A DNA stretch of 44,984 nucleotides from Thermohalobacter berrensis (GTDB lineage Bacteria > Bacillota > Clostridia > Tissierellales > Thermohalobacteraceae): assembly GCF_003609645.1 (NCBI RefSeq), contig NZ_MCIB01000016.1:1-44984 (forward strand), given 5' to 3'. Under the pieces are notes generated by a model that was given only the letters and a program-made list of their open reading frames with translations, was not told the origin of the DNA and searched no databases. Shown here piece after piece: positions 16,346 through 24,520 of this stretch. Position numbers and translations under genes: made by a program. Numbering within the stretch: the stretch's first letter is position 1; each line of letters starts with the position of its first letter.

Positions 16346-18016
16346 TTGTTGGGAAGGCAGAATGGTGTCACCATTAAAGATGTTTTAAAAATGAATTGTA
16401 TGGAAAAATGTAAATTAATTGCAGGTTTTAAAGGAGTAGATAATACTGTATCTAGAGTTAATATTATGGCAGATCCAGATATACTAAATTGGGTCCATGA
16501 GGGGGAACTATTACTAACTACTGCATATTCCTTTAGAAAGGATAGTATAGAAATTCAAAAAAAGCTTATTAAAGAATGCTCTAGAAAAGGGCTTGCCGGA
16601 ATAGGTATTAAAATCCATCCATATTTAAAACGCTTATCTTCAGAAGTAATCGATTTAGCAAATACTCTCAATTTTCCAATTATAGACCTCTATTATGATA
16701 TTCCTTTCTCAGATATTATGACACCTATTTTTAAAGAAATTTTTAATAAAGAGGCTTTACTGCTTCAAAGACTAGATAGGATTCATGAAGAATTGATGAA
16801 TGCAATGCTAAGTGGGGCAAGTATAGAAAGTATAGCTAATGTAATACATAAAAACCTAAATAATCCTGTGCTAATTAAGTTAGAATTCCCTAATAAACAA
16901 ATAATGAAATTTGGTGACTTAGATAAATATATAAAAGAATTGCTTATAAATAATATGAGAAGCTTTTACAATTCTAGTTCTTTTAACTACCACGAAAAAA
17001 AATTCACTGAAACTACAGAGTTGATTAGCGGGAAGTATATAAAAAGAGTTATATTACCTATAGTTGTAAAGAACACCATATATGGGCACATATTTTCATG
17101 GGCAATAGATACTCCCTTTAGTGGATTTGATTTGTCAATATTAGAAACTGCTTCTACTACAATTGCTTTAGAAATTTTAAAAAAACTTTCAGTAAGTGAA
17201 GTTGAAAATAGATACAAATCTGAGTATTTAGAAGATTTAATATCACTGGACAAAAAGAGAAAGAAAAAAGCTTTAGAAAGGGCTTCATTTTTTAATTTAG
17301 GATTAGATAATATATATGTTGTTTCTATTATCAATTTGATAAATTCTCATATGGGAAAAGATAAACTATCAACAGATGAAGTTCAACAGACAATATCAGG
17401 GATTATTAGAGCTATTAAAGATTTAATGAATAAGCTGGATATTAAAGGGTTTGTATCTAGTAAAACAGATAGCATAAGAATACTCCTATTTGATAGCGAT
17501 GGGGAACGATTAACTATGAAAATAGGTCAAATCAGACAAAATATAAAAAAAGTACTAGATAACAAAATAACCAATTTAGAATATAGAGCGGGATTTGGTA
17601 GACCATACAAAGGTTTGGAAAATGTTTACAAAAGCTATACAGATGCAATTAAAGCAATTCATGCAGGTGAAATTTTAGGGGAAAGCAAAATAACTTCCTT
17701 TAATGAATTAGGAATTTATAAACTACTATGTAATGACAATCTAAAGGATGAAATGGAAATATTCTATAATGAGACCTTAAAGATACTAGTAGAATATGAT
17801 AAAAACAAATCTACAGAATTAGTAAAAACACTAGAATCATATTTTAAATATAATGGTAATCTTAAACAAATGTCTAAAGCTCTTTTTACTCACTATAACA
17901 CGGTACTATATAGAATACAAAGAATAAAAGAAATTACGGGTATGGATTTAGATAACGCTGAAGATAGGTTAAATTTACAAATAGCCTTAAAAATAAAACC
18001 TATTTTAGATGTGTGA
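16346..18016 (+). CDS. pucR: PucR-family purine catabolism regulator
   Basis: About 556 aa transcription factor with the PucR layout: N-terminal purine-catabolism regulatory domain (VTIKDVLKMNCMEKCKLIAGFKGVDNTVSRVNIMADPDILNWVHEGELLLTTAY in pieces, residues about 5-130), a central GGDEF-like/activator region (about 310-430), and a C-terminal helix-turn-helix (MSKALFTHYNTVLYRIQRIKEITG) that binds DNA. Start is taken as TTG 16346, 6 nt after CAGGGGGGAG; an upstream in-frame TTG (16316) precedes that ribosome-binding site and is unlikely. PucR proteins respond to purine breakdown products, so this is the obvious candidate controller of the locus at 20.7-41.3 kb; the regulon is inferred. Confidence 0.92.
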   Translation: MLGRQNGVTIKDVLKMNCMEKCKLIAGFKGVDNTVSRVNIMADPDILNWVHEGELLLTTAYSFRKDSIEIQKKLIKECSRKGLAGIGIKIHPYLKRLSSEVIDLANTLNFPIIDLYYDIPFSDIMTPIFKEIFNKEALLLQRLDRIHEELMNAMLSGASIESIANVIHKNLNNPVLIKLEFPNKQIMKFGDLDKYIKELLINNMRSFYNSSSFNYHEKKFTETTELISGKYIKRVILPIVVKNTIYGHIFSWAIDTPFSGFDLSILETASTTIALEILKKLSVSEVENRYKSEYLEDLISLDKKRKKKALERASFFNLGLDNIYVVSIINLINSHMGKDKLSTDEVQQTISGIIRAIKDLMNKLDIKGFVSSKTDSIRILLFDSDGERLTMKIGQIRQNIKKVLDNKITNLEYRAGFGRPYKGLENVYKSYTDAIKAIHAGEILGESKITSFNELGIYKLLCNDNLKDEMEIFYNETLKILVEYDKNKSTELVKTLESYFKYNGNLKQMSKALFTHYNTVLYRIQRIKEITGMDLDNAEDRLNLQIALKIKPILDV

Positions 18017-18031
18017 TTTAGGGGGATATAT

Positions 18032-18838
18032 ATGAATATAACAATAATTCATTCTAATAAGAGTCATAAGATGCCTAAAACTGTTTTTGAAATGCAGACA
18101 GATACGAAATTTGCCAACAACAAATTTATTCCTCATTTAAAAGACGAGAAAAAAGTATGTAATTTATGTGGTAAAAAATGTTATTGGTGTAGAGGAGAAT
18201 ATAATTTAGATTTTAGCCAAAATATAAAAGAAATTATCAGTTTACCAGATGTATACCCTTTATTTGTGGACAATCCTTTAGATTATTTGCCAGAAAAATT
18301 CAAAAAAAGTGATGTTTTTATCCCTCTAGGTATACATGAGGATATTTTAATTGAAATCCCTAGACTAGCTTATGAAAGTGGAGGAAAAGCTCTTATTGTT
18401 CCAATCGAGGACTCAAAATGGGTATCAAGATGGGTTAAGGATAAAACCATAGAAGAGTGTAAGAAGTACTCATTAGAATATGCTTTTCCAAAGCCATTTT
18501 GTACGTTAAACAAGGGGAAGTCAAAAACAATAAATCAATTTATAGAAATATTTAAAATAGGTAAACCTAGATTTAAATTTTATGTTAATAGTAATGATAT
18601 TATAGAATGGGCTGAAGTTATTATTTCAGCTCCTTGTGGGAATGGTTATAATATAGCTAAACACTTAACCGGTAGCAAACTAGGCGAAGAAGCAAAAATG
18701 CGAGTTGCCAAATATTGGCATAGTTTTCCATGTATGGGTAGTATGGAAGTTGACCCTGAACTTGGTGATACTATTTTACATATTGGTGGATATACACATT
18801 ACGAAGCTTTAGAAAATGCCGAAATAGTTAGGATATAA
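18032..18838 (+). CDS. DUF166 family protein
   Basis: 268 aa protein that I match to the DUF166 family, known in methanogens and some anaerobic Firmicutes and of unproven function (sometimes compared to thymidylate synthase). Visible family marks are a Cys-rich N-terminal part (CNLCGKKCYWCRGE), IPLGIHEDILIEIPRLA, ALIVPIEDSKWVSRW, YAFPKPFC, ISAPCGNGYNIAKHL, and a C-terminal HSFPCMGSMEVDPELGDTILHIGGY. Conserved Cys and His could bind a metal or Fe-S cluster. It is 15 nt after pucR and so likely cotranscribed, which raises the possibility of a role in one-carbon or purine metabolism. No signal peptide or membrane segment. Confidence 0.75.
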   Translation: MNITIIHSNKSHKMPKTVFEMQTDTKFANNKFIPHLKDEKKVCNLCGKKCYWCRGEYNLDFSQNIKEIISLPDVYPLFVDNPLDYLPEKFKKSDVFIPLGIHEDILIEIPRLAYESGGKALIVPIEDSKWVSRWVKDKTIEECKKYSLEYAFPKPFCTLNKGKSKTINQFIEIFKIGKPRFKFYVNSNDIIEWAEVIISAPCGNGYNIAKHLTGSKLGEEAKMRVAKYWHSFPCMGSMEVDPELGDTILHIGGYTHYEALENAEIVRI

Positions 18839-18867
18839 AATTTTTAAGTTAAGAAAAAGTAAAAATA

Positions 18868-18896
18868 TTTACCTTATAAAATTTTTATGATATAAT
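18868..18896 (+). promoter_or_regulatory. Sigma-A type promoter for the HTH-TPR/peptide pair
   Basis: TTTACC (18868-18873), 17-nt spacer, TATAAT (18891-18896). The predicted transcript starts near 18903, leaving about 14 nt of leader and excluding the ATG at 18899 as a start codon. It is the only convincing promoter before the pair, so the regulator and repeat peptide gene would be co-transcribed. Confidence 0.75.
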
Positions 18897-18916
18897 ATAT
18901 GCGAGGTGAAAACATT

Positions 18917-20218
18917 TTGAGCAACAATCAAAATAGTCTAGGAAAGCATTTAAAAAGAGTTAGAAAAGAATTGGGTTTTAAACAGCATGAAATTACTGGT
19001 GGAGAAATTACAAGAAATCTTATAAGCCTTATAGAGAATAACAAAACACCTTTAAATGAAAAAACGGCAAAAATACTTGCTGAAAATATGAACAAGCTTT
19101 TAAGAAAAAGTAATATAAATATGATAATAGACCCAGAGGATTTACTTAACCCTGAAAGATATTATGCAAAGAAAAAGGTAGACCAATATATCAATCAGTT
19201 TGAATCTGCAGCTTCTGATAGGGACAAGGAAGAGAAAATAAAAGAAATTGAAACCTTTTTAATTAACTGGGATATTCCCGATAAGAAGACAGTTGCTTTT
19301 GGAAAAATTGGAGATTACTATTATTCTCAAAAAGAATTTTATAAGGCATATATTTACTTTATAAAGGCATTTGAAAATTCTATTAAAATATCAAGGCCTA
19401 CTGTTATTTGTACTTTAATATTAAAAATAACAAGATGCTGTTTAAAGCTAGAAAAATATGATGAAGCTATTCATTACAGTAAAATTGTTCTCATATATGA
19501 AGAAATTATACCAGAAGATTTATTATCTAAAATATTATTTAATACAGCTTTAACTTACTACCATTTAGAGCTATATTCTCATTCTATTGATATAATCAGA
19601 AAGGTAGAAGATAAATTAAATAGAATTGATGGGCAAAAGTTATTTGACCTTCTAACCTTAAAAGCAATTTGTTATAAGGAAATGGAAGAATATGAAAAAG
19701 GCCTCAACATTCATGAAAAAATACTTACTATTATAGATGATAACTTAATAGAAAAAAAGATTATTGTTCTGGTAAATATTCTTAATACTCTTTATGGAAT
19801 GAATGATAAGGAAAGAGTATCTGAATGTCTAAATACTATTTTAGAATTTCTAAATAAGTTACCTTCAACGAATGTTTATTTATGTCAGATTTATTATGAG
19901 ATAGGATGTGCATATAAGTTTTTAGATAGATATAATGAGGCTGAAGAATACTTTGAAAAGTCATTAGAATATGCAGAAAGGAAAAATAATCTAACAATTC
20001 AGGCTAAAGCAACTCTAAATCTAATTGATATATATAAAATGTCTAATAATAAAAAGAAAATAGATGTCTTAAAGGAAAAGGTATTTGGGTTGGTAAAAAA
20101 AAATCTAATTCAGACTAATGATAATATAATTTTTAAACTAATATTATGTTATAACCAATTAGGTTGTATAGAAAAAAGTAATGAAATAATTAATTTTATT
20201 TTAAATAATAAAAATTAA
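18917..20218 (+). CDS. HTH-TPR regulator resembling RRNPP quorum-sensing receptors
   Basis: About 433 aa from TTG 18917, chosen because AGGTGA lies 7 nt upstream and the ATG at 18899 falls before the predicted transcript start. The N-terminus is an XRE helix-turn-helix (LGKHLKRVRKELGFKQHEI, TRNLISLIENNKTPLNEKTAKILAENM). The remainder, about residues 120-430, is a run of roughly eight TPR-like helical hairpins, for example GDYYYSQKEFYKAYIYFIKA, FNTALTYYHLELYSHSIDII and YYEIGCAYKFLDRYNEAEEYF. HTH plus TPR is the architecture of PlcR, NprR, PrgX and AimR, cytoplasmic receptors of short secreted peptides. The next gene, 21 nt away, encodes a small exported repeat protein. Peptide binding and DNA targets are inferred from architecture and context; a non-signalling TPR regulator remains possible. 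Confidence 0.88.
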   Translation: MSNNQNSLGKHLKRVRKELGFKQHEITGGEITRNLISLIENNKTPLNEKTAKILAENMNKLLRKSNINMIIDPEDLLNPERYYAKKKVDQYINQFESAASDRDKEEKIKEIETFLINWDIPDKKTVAFGKIGDYYYSQKEFYKAYIYFIKAFENSIKISRPTVICTLILKITRCCLKLEKYDEAIHYSKIVLIYEEIIPEDLLSKILFNTALTYYHLELYSHSIDIIRKVEDKLNRIDGQKLFDLLTLKAICYKEMEEYEKGLNIHEKILTIIDDNLIEKKIIVLVNILNTLYGMNDKERVSECLNTILEFLNKLPSTNVYLCQIYYEIGCAYKFLDRYNEAEEYFEKSLEYAERKNNLTIQAKATLNLIDIYKMSNNKKKIDVLKEKVFGLVKKNLIQTNDNIIFKLILCYNQLGCIEKSNEIINFILNNKN

Positions 20219-20239
20219 ATATATTAAGGGGGATAGTTT

Positions 20240-20593
20240 ATGAAAACAAGTAAAACAGTTTTACTTATTATGTTACTACTTGTAGTTTCTATTTTTAACT
20301 TATGTGCAGTGGTACCAGAGCCAAGGAGTGTTGATGTAGCAGCAGTGGTACCAGAGCCATGGAGTGTTGATGTGGCAGCAGTAGTACCAGAGCCATGGAG
20401 TGTTGATGTGGCAGCAGTGGTACCAGAGCCATGGAGTGTTGATGTAGCAGCAGTGGTACCAGAACCATGGAGTGTTGATGTGGCAGCAGTGGTACCAGAA
20501 CCATGGAGTATTGATGTGGCAGCAGTGGTACCAGAACCATGGAGTATTGATGTGGCAGCAGTGGTACCAGAGCCATGGAGTATTGATGTATAA
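20240..20593 (+). CDS. Secreted tandem-repeat peptide precursor (candidate multi-copy signalling propeptide)
   Basis: 117 aa. Residues 1-22 are an export signal: Lys at 2 and 5, hydrophobic core LLIMLLLVVSIFNLC. Everything after it is eight copies of a 12-residue unit AVVPEPWSVDVA (first copy has Arg for Trp by a single base change; copies 6-8 have Ile for Val; last copy lacks its final Ala). There is no other domain. Each junction has small residues, DVA-AVV, and VAA fits a signal-peptidase-like or subtilisin-accessible cleavage. AAGGGGGAT is 7 nt before the ATG. The gene directly follows the HTH-TPR gene, as phr follows rap, and a strong terminator follows it. The likely role is a precursor giving several identical short peptides per chain, but no homologue is recognised and a structural or bacteriocin-like role is not excluded. 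Confidence 0.85.
   Translation: MKTSKTVLLIMLLLVVSIFNLCAVVPEPRSVDVAAVVPEPWSVDVAAVVPEPWSVDVAAVVPEPWSVDVAAVVPEPWSVDVAAVVPEPWSIDVAAVVPEPWSIDVAAVVPEPWSIDV
20306..20590 (+). repeat. Eight in-frame tandem repeats of 36 bp
   Basis: Units begin at 20306, 20342, 20378, 20414, 20450, 20486, 20522 and 20558 (last one 33 bp). They differ at only a few positions: gtg/gta, gag/gaa, gtt/att, ccaagg/ccatgg. Copies 6 and 7 are identical. Near-identity at DNA level points to recent duplication and to copy-number change by slippage or recombination. Confidence 0.97.
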
Positions 20594-20630
20594 TCAATTG
20601 TTAACATCACTGCTATTTACATAAATATTT

Positions 20631-20664
20631 AAGGACCTAGTATTTAAATACTAGGTCCTTTTTG
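20631..20664. terminator. Bidirectional terminator between the peptide gene and the convergent cyclase gene
   Basis: Perfect 30-bp palindrome, AAGGACCTAGTATTT / AAATACTAGGTCCTT, followed by TTTT on the + strand. The - strand exit is AT-rich (AAATATTT) with a weaker U-run. It abuts the cyclase stop codon at 20666. Confidence 0.92.
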
Positions 20665-20665
20665 A

Positions 20666-21358
20666 TTATTCCTCGACTAAAGCGACTGCCCTTATAGGTG
20701 ATCCAGAACCATCCCTAATTTTAAGGGGAAGTCCAATATATAAAAAGCGTTTATTTAAAACCTTATCAAGATTACAAAGATTTTCTGTGTTTGTTATATT
20801 GTATTCTCCACATACTAAGTGTCCTGAAAAGTCTAAATCATCAGGATGATCTATTGAAGGAGCGTCTACTCCTATATTAACAACTCCTCTTTCAGCTAAC
20901 CACTTTGCACCATCATAACTTAGTCCTGTATATGTAGTTTGCCATTTATCTGTACCGAAATTTCTATCATAATGACCTGTATATAAGAGTACTATATCTC
21001 CTTTATTTATTTCTTGTTCCGATTTCCTTAAAGCAGTTTCTAAATCTTTTGGTTCAATCATTTTACTTGCAGGTACATTAGATACATCGATACATATAGC
21101 ACTTCCCCAAAAACATTCCATAGGCATTTTATCAATAGTAGGTCCAGATGGTTTAAATTCCCAAACAGCATCTGAATGTGTTCCACCGTGTTCACTTATA
21201 AGTAGATTTCTAGCTGAAAAACCTAAGGTTTTACTTCCTGTCTCCCTCATATTTTCTTTATGGGTCATATTAGTCATTATAAAAGTTTTCTGATGCATTG
21301 GGAACACGGACATACCTTCAAAAATTTCTTGAGATAAATCAATTAAGCGAAGCCCCAT
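20666..21358 (-). CDS. Cyclase-family metal-dependent hydrolase (kynurenine formamidase/isatin hydrolase-like)
   Basis: 230 aa from the ATG at 21358, which has GGAGGGGG five nt upstream on the - strand; longer in-frame starts ignore that site. The family signature HGGTHSDAVWEF (HxGTHxD metal site) is present, with DLSQEIFEGMSVFP at the N-terminus and DIVLLYTGHYDRNFG, GVVNIGVDAPSIDHP and GHLVCGEYNITNTENLCNLD further on. Members hydrolyse amide or lactam C-N bonds with Mn or Zn. In this purine setting a ring-opening step such as 4-imidazolonase is conceivable; that is only contextual. The gene is convergent with the peptide unit and divergent from the formiminotransferase gene. Confidence 0.88.
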   Translation of the reverse strand: MGLRLIDLSQEIFEGMSVFPMHQKTFIMTNMTHKENMRETGSKTLGFSARNLLISEHGGTHSDAVWEFKPSGPTIDKMPMECFWGSAICIDVSNVPASKMIEPKDLETALRKSEQEINKGDIVLLYTGHYDRNFGTDKWQTTYTGLSYDGAKWLAERGVVNIGVDAPSIDHPDDLDFSGHLVCGEYNITNTENLCNLDKVLNKRFLYIGLPLKIRDGSGSPIRAVALVEE

Positions 21359-21745
21359 ATGCTCCCCCTCCTTTTTTAAATAGCCTTTCAACATTAACTA
21401 TATATCTTTATATAATTATATCTTTATTAATACAAATAGAAAAGTCTGACAATTCTGAAAAGGATTCGTTATAAAGAGCCCTCAATAATTGATACTACTG
21501 GATTAGAAATAGCTATATGGACATATTTATTAGATAAAGATATAAAAAATTTATAAATATGTCACAAAAGAAGTATCAAAATATTCAGATTATTATGTGT
21601 TTATTTATTAAATTATAATAAAGGTATTTTTGGATTTTTATGGTAACATGTATAGTGAAGGGATCAAGTAAGAATATTATGATTAATTTGAAAATTCATT
21701 AAATTTATTAATGTATATATTTTTTAAACAAAAGGGGGAGTTAAA
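21359..21745. other. 387-nt divergent intergenic region
   Basis: It contains the ribosome-binding site of the - strand cyclase gene (about 21364-21371) and that of the + strand formiminotransferase gene (GGGGGAG before 21746). A possible + promoter is TTTGGA (21629-21634), 16 nt, TATAGT (21651-21656); a TATAAT also occurs at 21614. Between 21440 and 21553 is a 38-codon open stretch (SLTILKRIRYKEPSII...) without a start, perhaps a coding relic. Being the divergent control region of the purine locus, it is the most likely place for PucR sites, but no operator is recognised. Confidence 0.5.
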
Positions 21746-22654
21746 ATGGTTGAAAATAAAAAATATGTATTAGCTGTACCAAACTTTAGCGATGGTAGGA
21801 GAAAGGAAGTTATTGAGGCTGTTGTTGAACCGTTAAAAAATGTTGAAGGAGTTAAACTTGTAAGTTATGAACCAGAGCACGACTTTAACAGAACGGTTAT
21901 TACGGTAATTGGAGAGCCTGAACCACTTAAAGAGGCATTACTTAATATGGCTAGTAAAGCTTATGAGTTAATAAATATGGAAGAACATGAAGGAACTCAT
22001 CCTAGAATAGGTGCCCAAGATACCATTCCTATATTCCCGTTTAAAAATATTAGTTTAGATGAATGTGTTCAATTAGCAGAGGAAATAGGAGAAGAAATTT
22101 ATAAAAGATATAAAGTACCAGTATACTTTTCTGGACAGAATGCTAGGAACGAAAAGAGAAAAGCACTTTCCTTTATAAGAAAAGGACAATATGAAGGTTT
22201 GAAAAAGGTTGCACACACTGAAGAAAGGAAACCAGATATAGGTCCGGCAGCTCTACATCCAACAGCTGGTGCCACTATAGTTAGTGCGGATACTGAAGGG
22301 TTAACTGCTTATAATATATTCCTAGACACAGAAAATTTAGAGATTGCTAAAAAGATAGCTAAAGCTTTAAGGGGACCTAGTGGTGGTTTTACAACAATTA
22401 GATCAGTAGGGATTAAGTTTCCTGAAAGGGATGGGGTAGTTGTATCAATGAATATGTTCGACTGTACTAGAACACCGCTTTATAGAGCATTTAATTTTGT
22501 TAAACAGGAAGCCCAAAGGTATGGAGTTAATGTAACAGGTTCAGAAATAGTTGGGCCAGTAAAACTAGACCATCTATTGAACTCATTAGAATATTTCCTA
22601 GGATTAGAGAACTTTAGAAAAGAGCAAATATTAGAAACACATTTGATGGAATAA
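21746..22654 (+). CDS. ftcD: Formiminotransferase (glutamate or glycine formimidoyltransferase, FTCD N-terminal type)
   Basis: 302 aa enzyme moving a formimino group to tetrahydrofolate. N-terminal AVPNFSDGRR, HDFNRTVITVIGEP, EHEGTHPRIGAQDTIPIFPF (catalytic His region) and GPSGGFTTIRSVG are the conserved formiminotransferase segments, and the protein ends where the bifunctional animal enzyme would continue into cyclodeaminase, so that activity must be encoded elsewhere. In histidine degraders the donor is formiminoglutamate, but no hut gene is here; next to formate-THF ligase and purine enzymes the donor is more likely formiminoglycine, the end product of anaerobic xanthine breakdown. Donor identity is inference. 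Confidence 0.92.
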   Translation: MVENKKYVLAVPNFSDGRRKEVIEAVVEPLKNVEGVKLVSYEPEHDFNRTVITVIGEPEPLKEALLNMASKAYELINMEEHEGTHPRIGAQDTIPIFPFKNISLDECVQLAEEIGEEIYKRYKVPVYFSGQNARNEKRKALSFIRKGQYEGLKKVAHTEERKPDIGPAALHPTAGATIVSADTEGLTAYNIFLDTENLEIAKKIAKALRGPSGGFTTIRSVGIKFPERDGVVVSMNMFDCTRTPLYRAFNFVKQEAQRYGVNVTGSEIVGPVKLDHLLNSLEYFLGLENFRKEQILETHLME

Positions 22655-22734
22655 AAGATAAATAAAAAGATAAAGAAGGAAAAACATATAAATAAAGAGA
22701 AGTTTATAAAGAAAATAACAATAGGAGGTATAAG

Positions 22735-24405
22735 ATGAAGACAGATGTTCAAATTGCTCAAGAAGCAAAAATGCTACCAATTGAGGAGGTGGCTAAAAAG
22801 CTAGGGATTGAGAGGAACGAACTAGAGCTTTATGGTGATTATAAAGCAAAGGTTTCCCTAGATGTATTTAAAAGATTGGAGAATAATCCTGATGGAAAAC
22901 TTATTTTAGTTACAGCTATTAATCCTACTCCTGCTGGTGAAGGTAAAACTACTACTAACATTGGCTTAAGTATGGGGCTAAATAAGATCGGTGAAAAAGC
23001 TATAACTACTTTAAGAGAACCATCCCTTGGACCATGTTTTGGGGTAAAGGGTGGAGCTGCTGGTGGTGGATATGCACAGGTTGTTCCAATGGAAGATATA
23101 AATCTTCACTTTACTGGTGATATCCATGCTATAACTACTGCCCATAACCTTTTAGCTGCCCTTTTAGACAATCACTTGCATCAAGGAAATAAACTTAATA
23201 TTGATCCTAGGAAAATAGTTTGGAAAAGGGTATTGGATATGAACGATAGAGCCCTTAGAAATATTGTTGTAGGATTAGGCGGTAAAGGTAATGGAGTTCC
23301 TAGGGAAGATGGATTTGATATATCAGTTGCATCAGAGATTATGGCAATATTATGTTTAGCAACTAGCCTTGAAGATCTAAAAGAGAGATTAGGTAATATG
23401 ATAGTTGCATACACATATGATGATGAGCCTGTTAGGGCAAAGGATCTAAATGCAACTGGAGCATTAACACTACTTCTTAAGGATGCTATTAAACCTAATT
23501 TAGTTCAAACTGTTGAAAATACACCTGCATTTATTCATGGAGGACCATTTGCTAATATAGCTCATGGATGTAATAGTGTAATGGCAACAAAGATGGCACT
23601 AAAGTTAGCAGATTATGTTGTAACTGAAGCAGGATTTGGAGCTGATTTAGGTGCAGAAAAATTCTTTAATATTAAGTGTAGATTTGCAGGATTAAAGCCT
23701 GATTGTGCAGTAGTGGTGGCTACTGTTAGAGCTCTTAAAAATCATGGTGGAGTTGAAAAGGATAAACTAAATGAAGAAAACCTTGAAGCCCTAGAAAAAG
23801 GTTTTAGAAATTTAGAAAAGCATATTGAAAATGTACAAAAGTTTGGAGTACCGGTAGTTGTGGCAATTAATAGATTCCCTACAGATACAGAAAAAGAACT
23901 TAACTTCCTATTTGAAAAGTGTAAAGAAAATGGAGCAGAAGCTGTAATATCTGAAGTTTGGGCAAAAGGTGGAGAAGGTGGAAAAGAGTTAGCTAACAAA
24001 GTAGTAGAAACTATAGAAAATAAGCCATCTGAATTTAAGCCACTTTATGATGAAAATGATTCAATTAAAGAGAAGCTACAAAAGATAGTAAAAGAAGTAT
24101 ATGGTGGTAATGGAGTTGTATTTACAAAGAAATGTGAAAAACAAATTAAAGAAATAGAAAAGCTTGGTTTAGATAAAATGCCTATTTGTATGGCTAAAAC
24201 CCAGTACTCACTATCAGATGACCCAACACTTAAAGGAAGACCAAAAGACTTTAAGGTTACAGTAAGGGAAGTAAGAGTATCAGCTGGGGCTAAATTCTTG
24301 GTTGCATTAACAGGGGATATTATGACAATGCCAGGACTACCTAAAGTTCCTGCTGCAAATAATATGGATATTTCTTCTGATGGAGAAATTACTGGATTAT
24401 TCTAA
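22735..24405 (+). CDS. fhs: Formate-tetrahydrofolate ligase
   Basis: 556 aa, the usual length of formyl-THF synthetase. The ATP-binding loop [58 protein letters not shown] (given in part) and [15 protein letters not shown] are diagnostic, with the C-terminal [14 protein letters not shown]. In acetogens it activates formate; in purine fermenters it runs in reverse, forming ATP and formate from 10-formyl-THF, which would be the energy-yielding step of this locus. ATG lies 7 nt after AGGAGG. The 80-nt gap from the formiminotransferase gene has no terminator, so they are probably one operon. Confidence 0.96.
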   Translation: MKTDVQIAQEAKMLPIEEVAKKLGIERNELELYGDYKAKVSLDVFKRLENNPDGKLILVTAINPTPAGEGKTTTNIGLSMGLNKIGEKAITTLREPSLGPCFGVKGGAAGGGYAQVVPMEDINLHFTGDIHAITTAHNLLAALLDNHLHQGNKLNIDPRKIVWKRVLDMNDRALRNIVVGLGGKGNGVPREDGFDISVASEIMAILCLATSLEDLKERLGNMIVAYTYDDEPVRAKDLNATGALTLLLKDAIKPNLVQTVENTPAFIHGGPFANIAHGCNSVMATKMALKLADYVVTEAGFGADLGAEKFFNIKCRFAGLKPDCAVVVATVRALKNHGGVEKDKLNEENLEALEKGFRNLEKHIENVQKFGVPVVVAINRFPTDTEKELNFLFEKCKENGAEAVISEVWAKGGEGGKELANKVVETIENKPSEFKPLYDENDSIKEKLQKIVKEVYGGNGVVFTKKCEKQIKEIEKLGLDKMPICMAKTQYSLSDDPTLKGRPKDFKVTVREVRVSAGAKFLVALTGDIMTMPGLPKVPAANNMDISSDGEITGLF

Positions 24406-24414
24406 TATTATATA

Positions 24415-24450
24415 TAGCTAGGGTTATCTCTAAAGGGATAGCCCTAGCTA
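24415..24450 (+). other. Intercistronic hairpin after fhs
   Basis: TAGCTAGGG / CCCTAGCTA with inner TTATC/GATAG pairing, no U-run afterwards. It may protect the fhs message or reduce read-through into the next gene; not a standard intrinsic terminator. Confidence 0.6.
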
Positions 24451-24520
24451 ATCCAAAAACAAGAAAACCTTTTCAAGGGGTGTTTTCAGAAGATTCAAAA
24501 AATAAAAGGGGGATTTTACA

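Noticed and set aside
18899-18916. ATG at 18899 as start of the HTH-TPR protein
   Set aside because: It overlaps the end of the -10 region and precedes the predicted transcript start; TTG 18917 has a proper ribosome-binding site.
20306-20590. CRISPR-like direct repeats of 36 bp
   Set aside because: Repeats are contiguous with no spacers and encode protein in frame; no cas genes.
20224-20610. Repeat ORFs on the - strand across the peptide gene (about 100-128 aa)
   Set aside because: Open only because a 36-bp repeat keeps all frames periodic; no ribosome-binding site, while the + strand gene has one plus a signal sequence.
21440-21556. Short + strand open stretch SLTILKRIRYKEPSII...
   Set aside because: No start codon or ribosome-binding site and only 38 codons; at most a coding relic.
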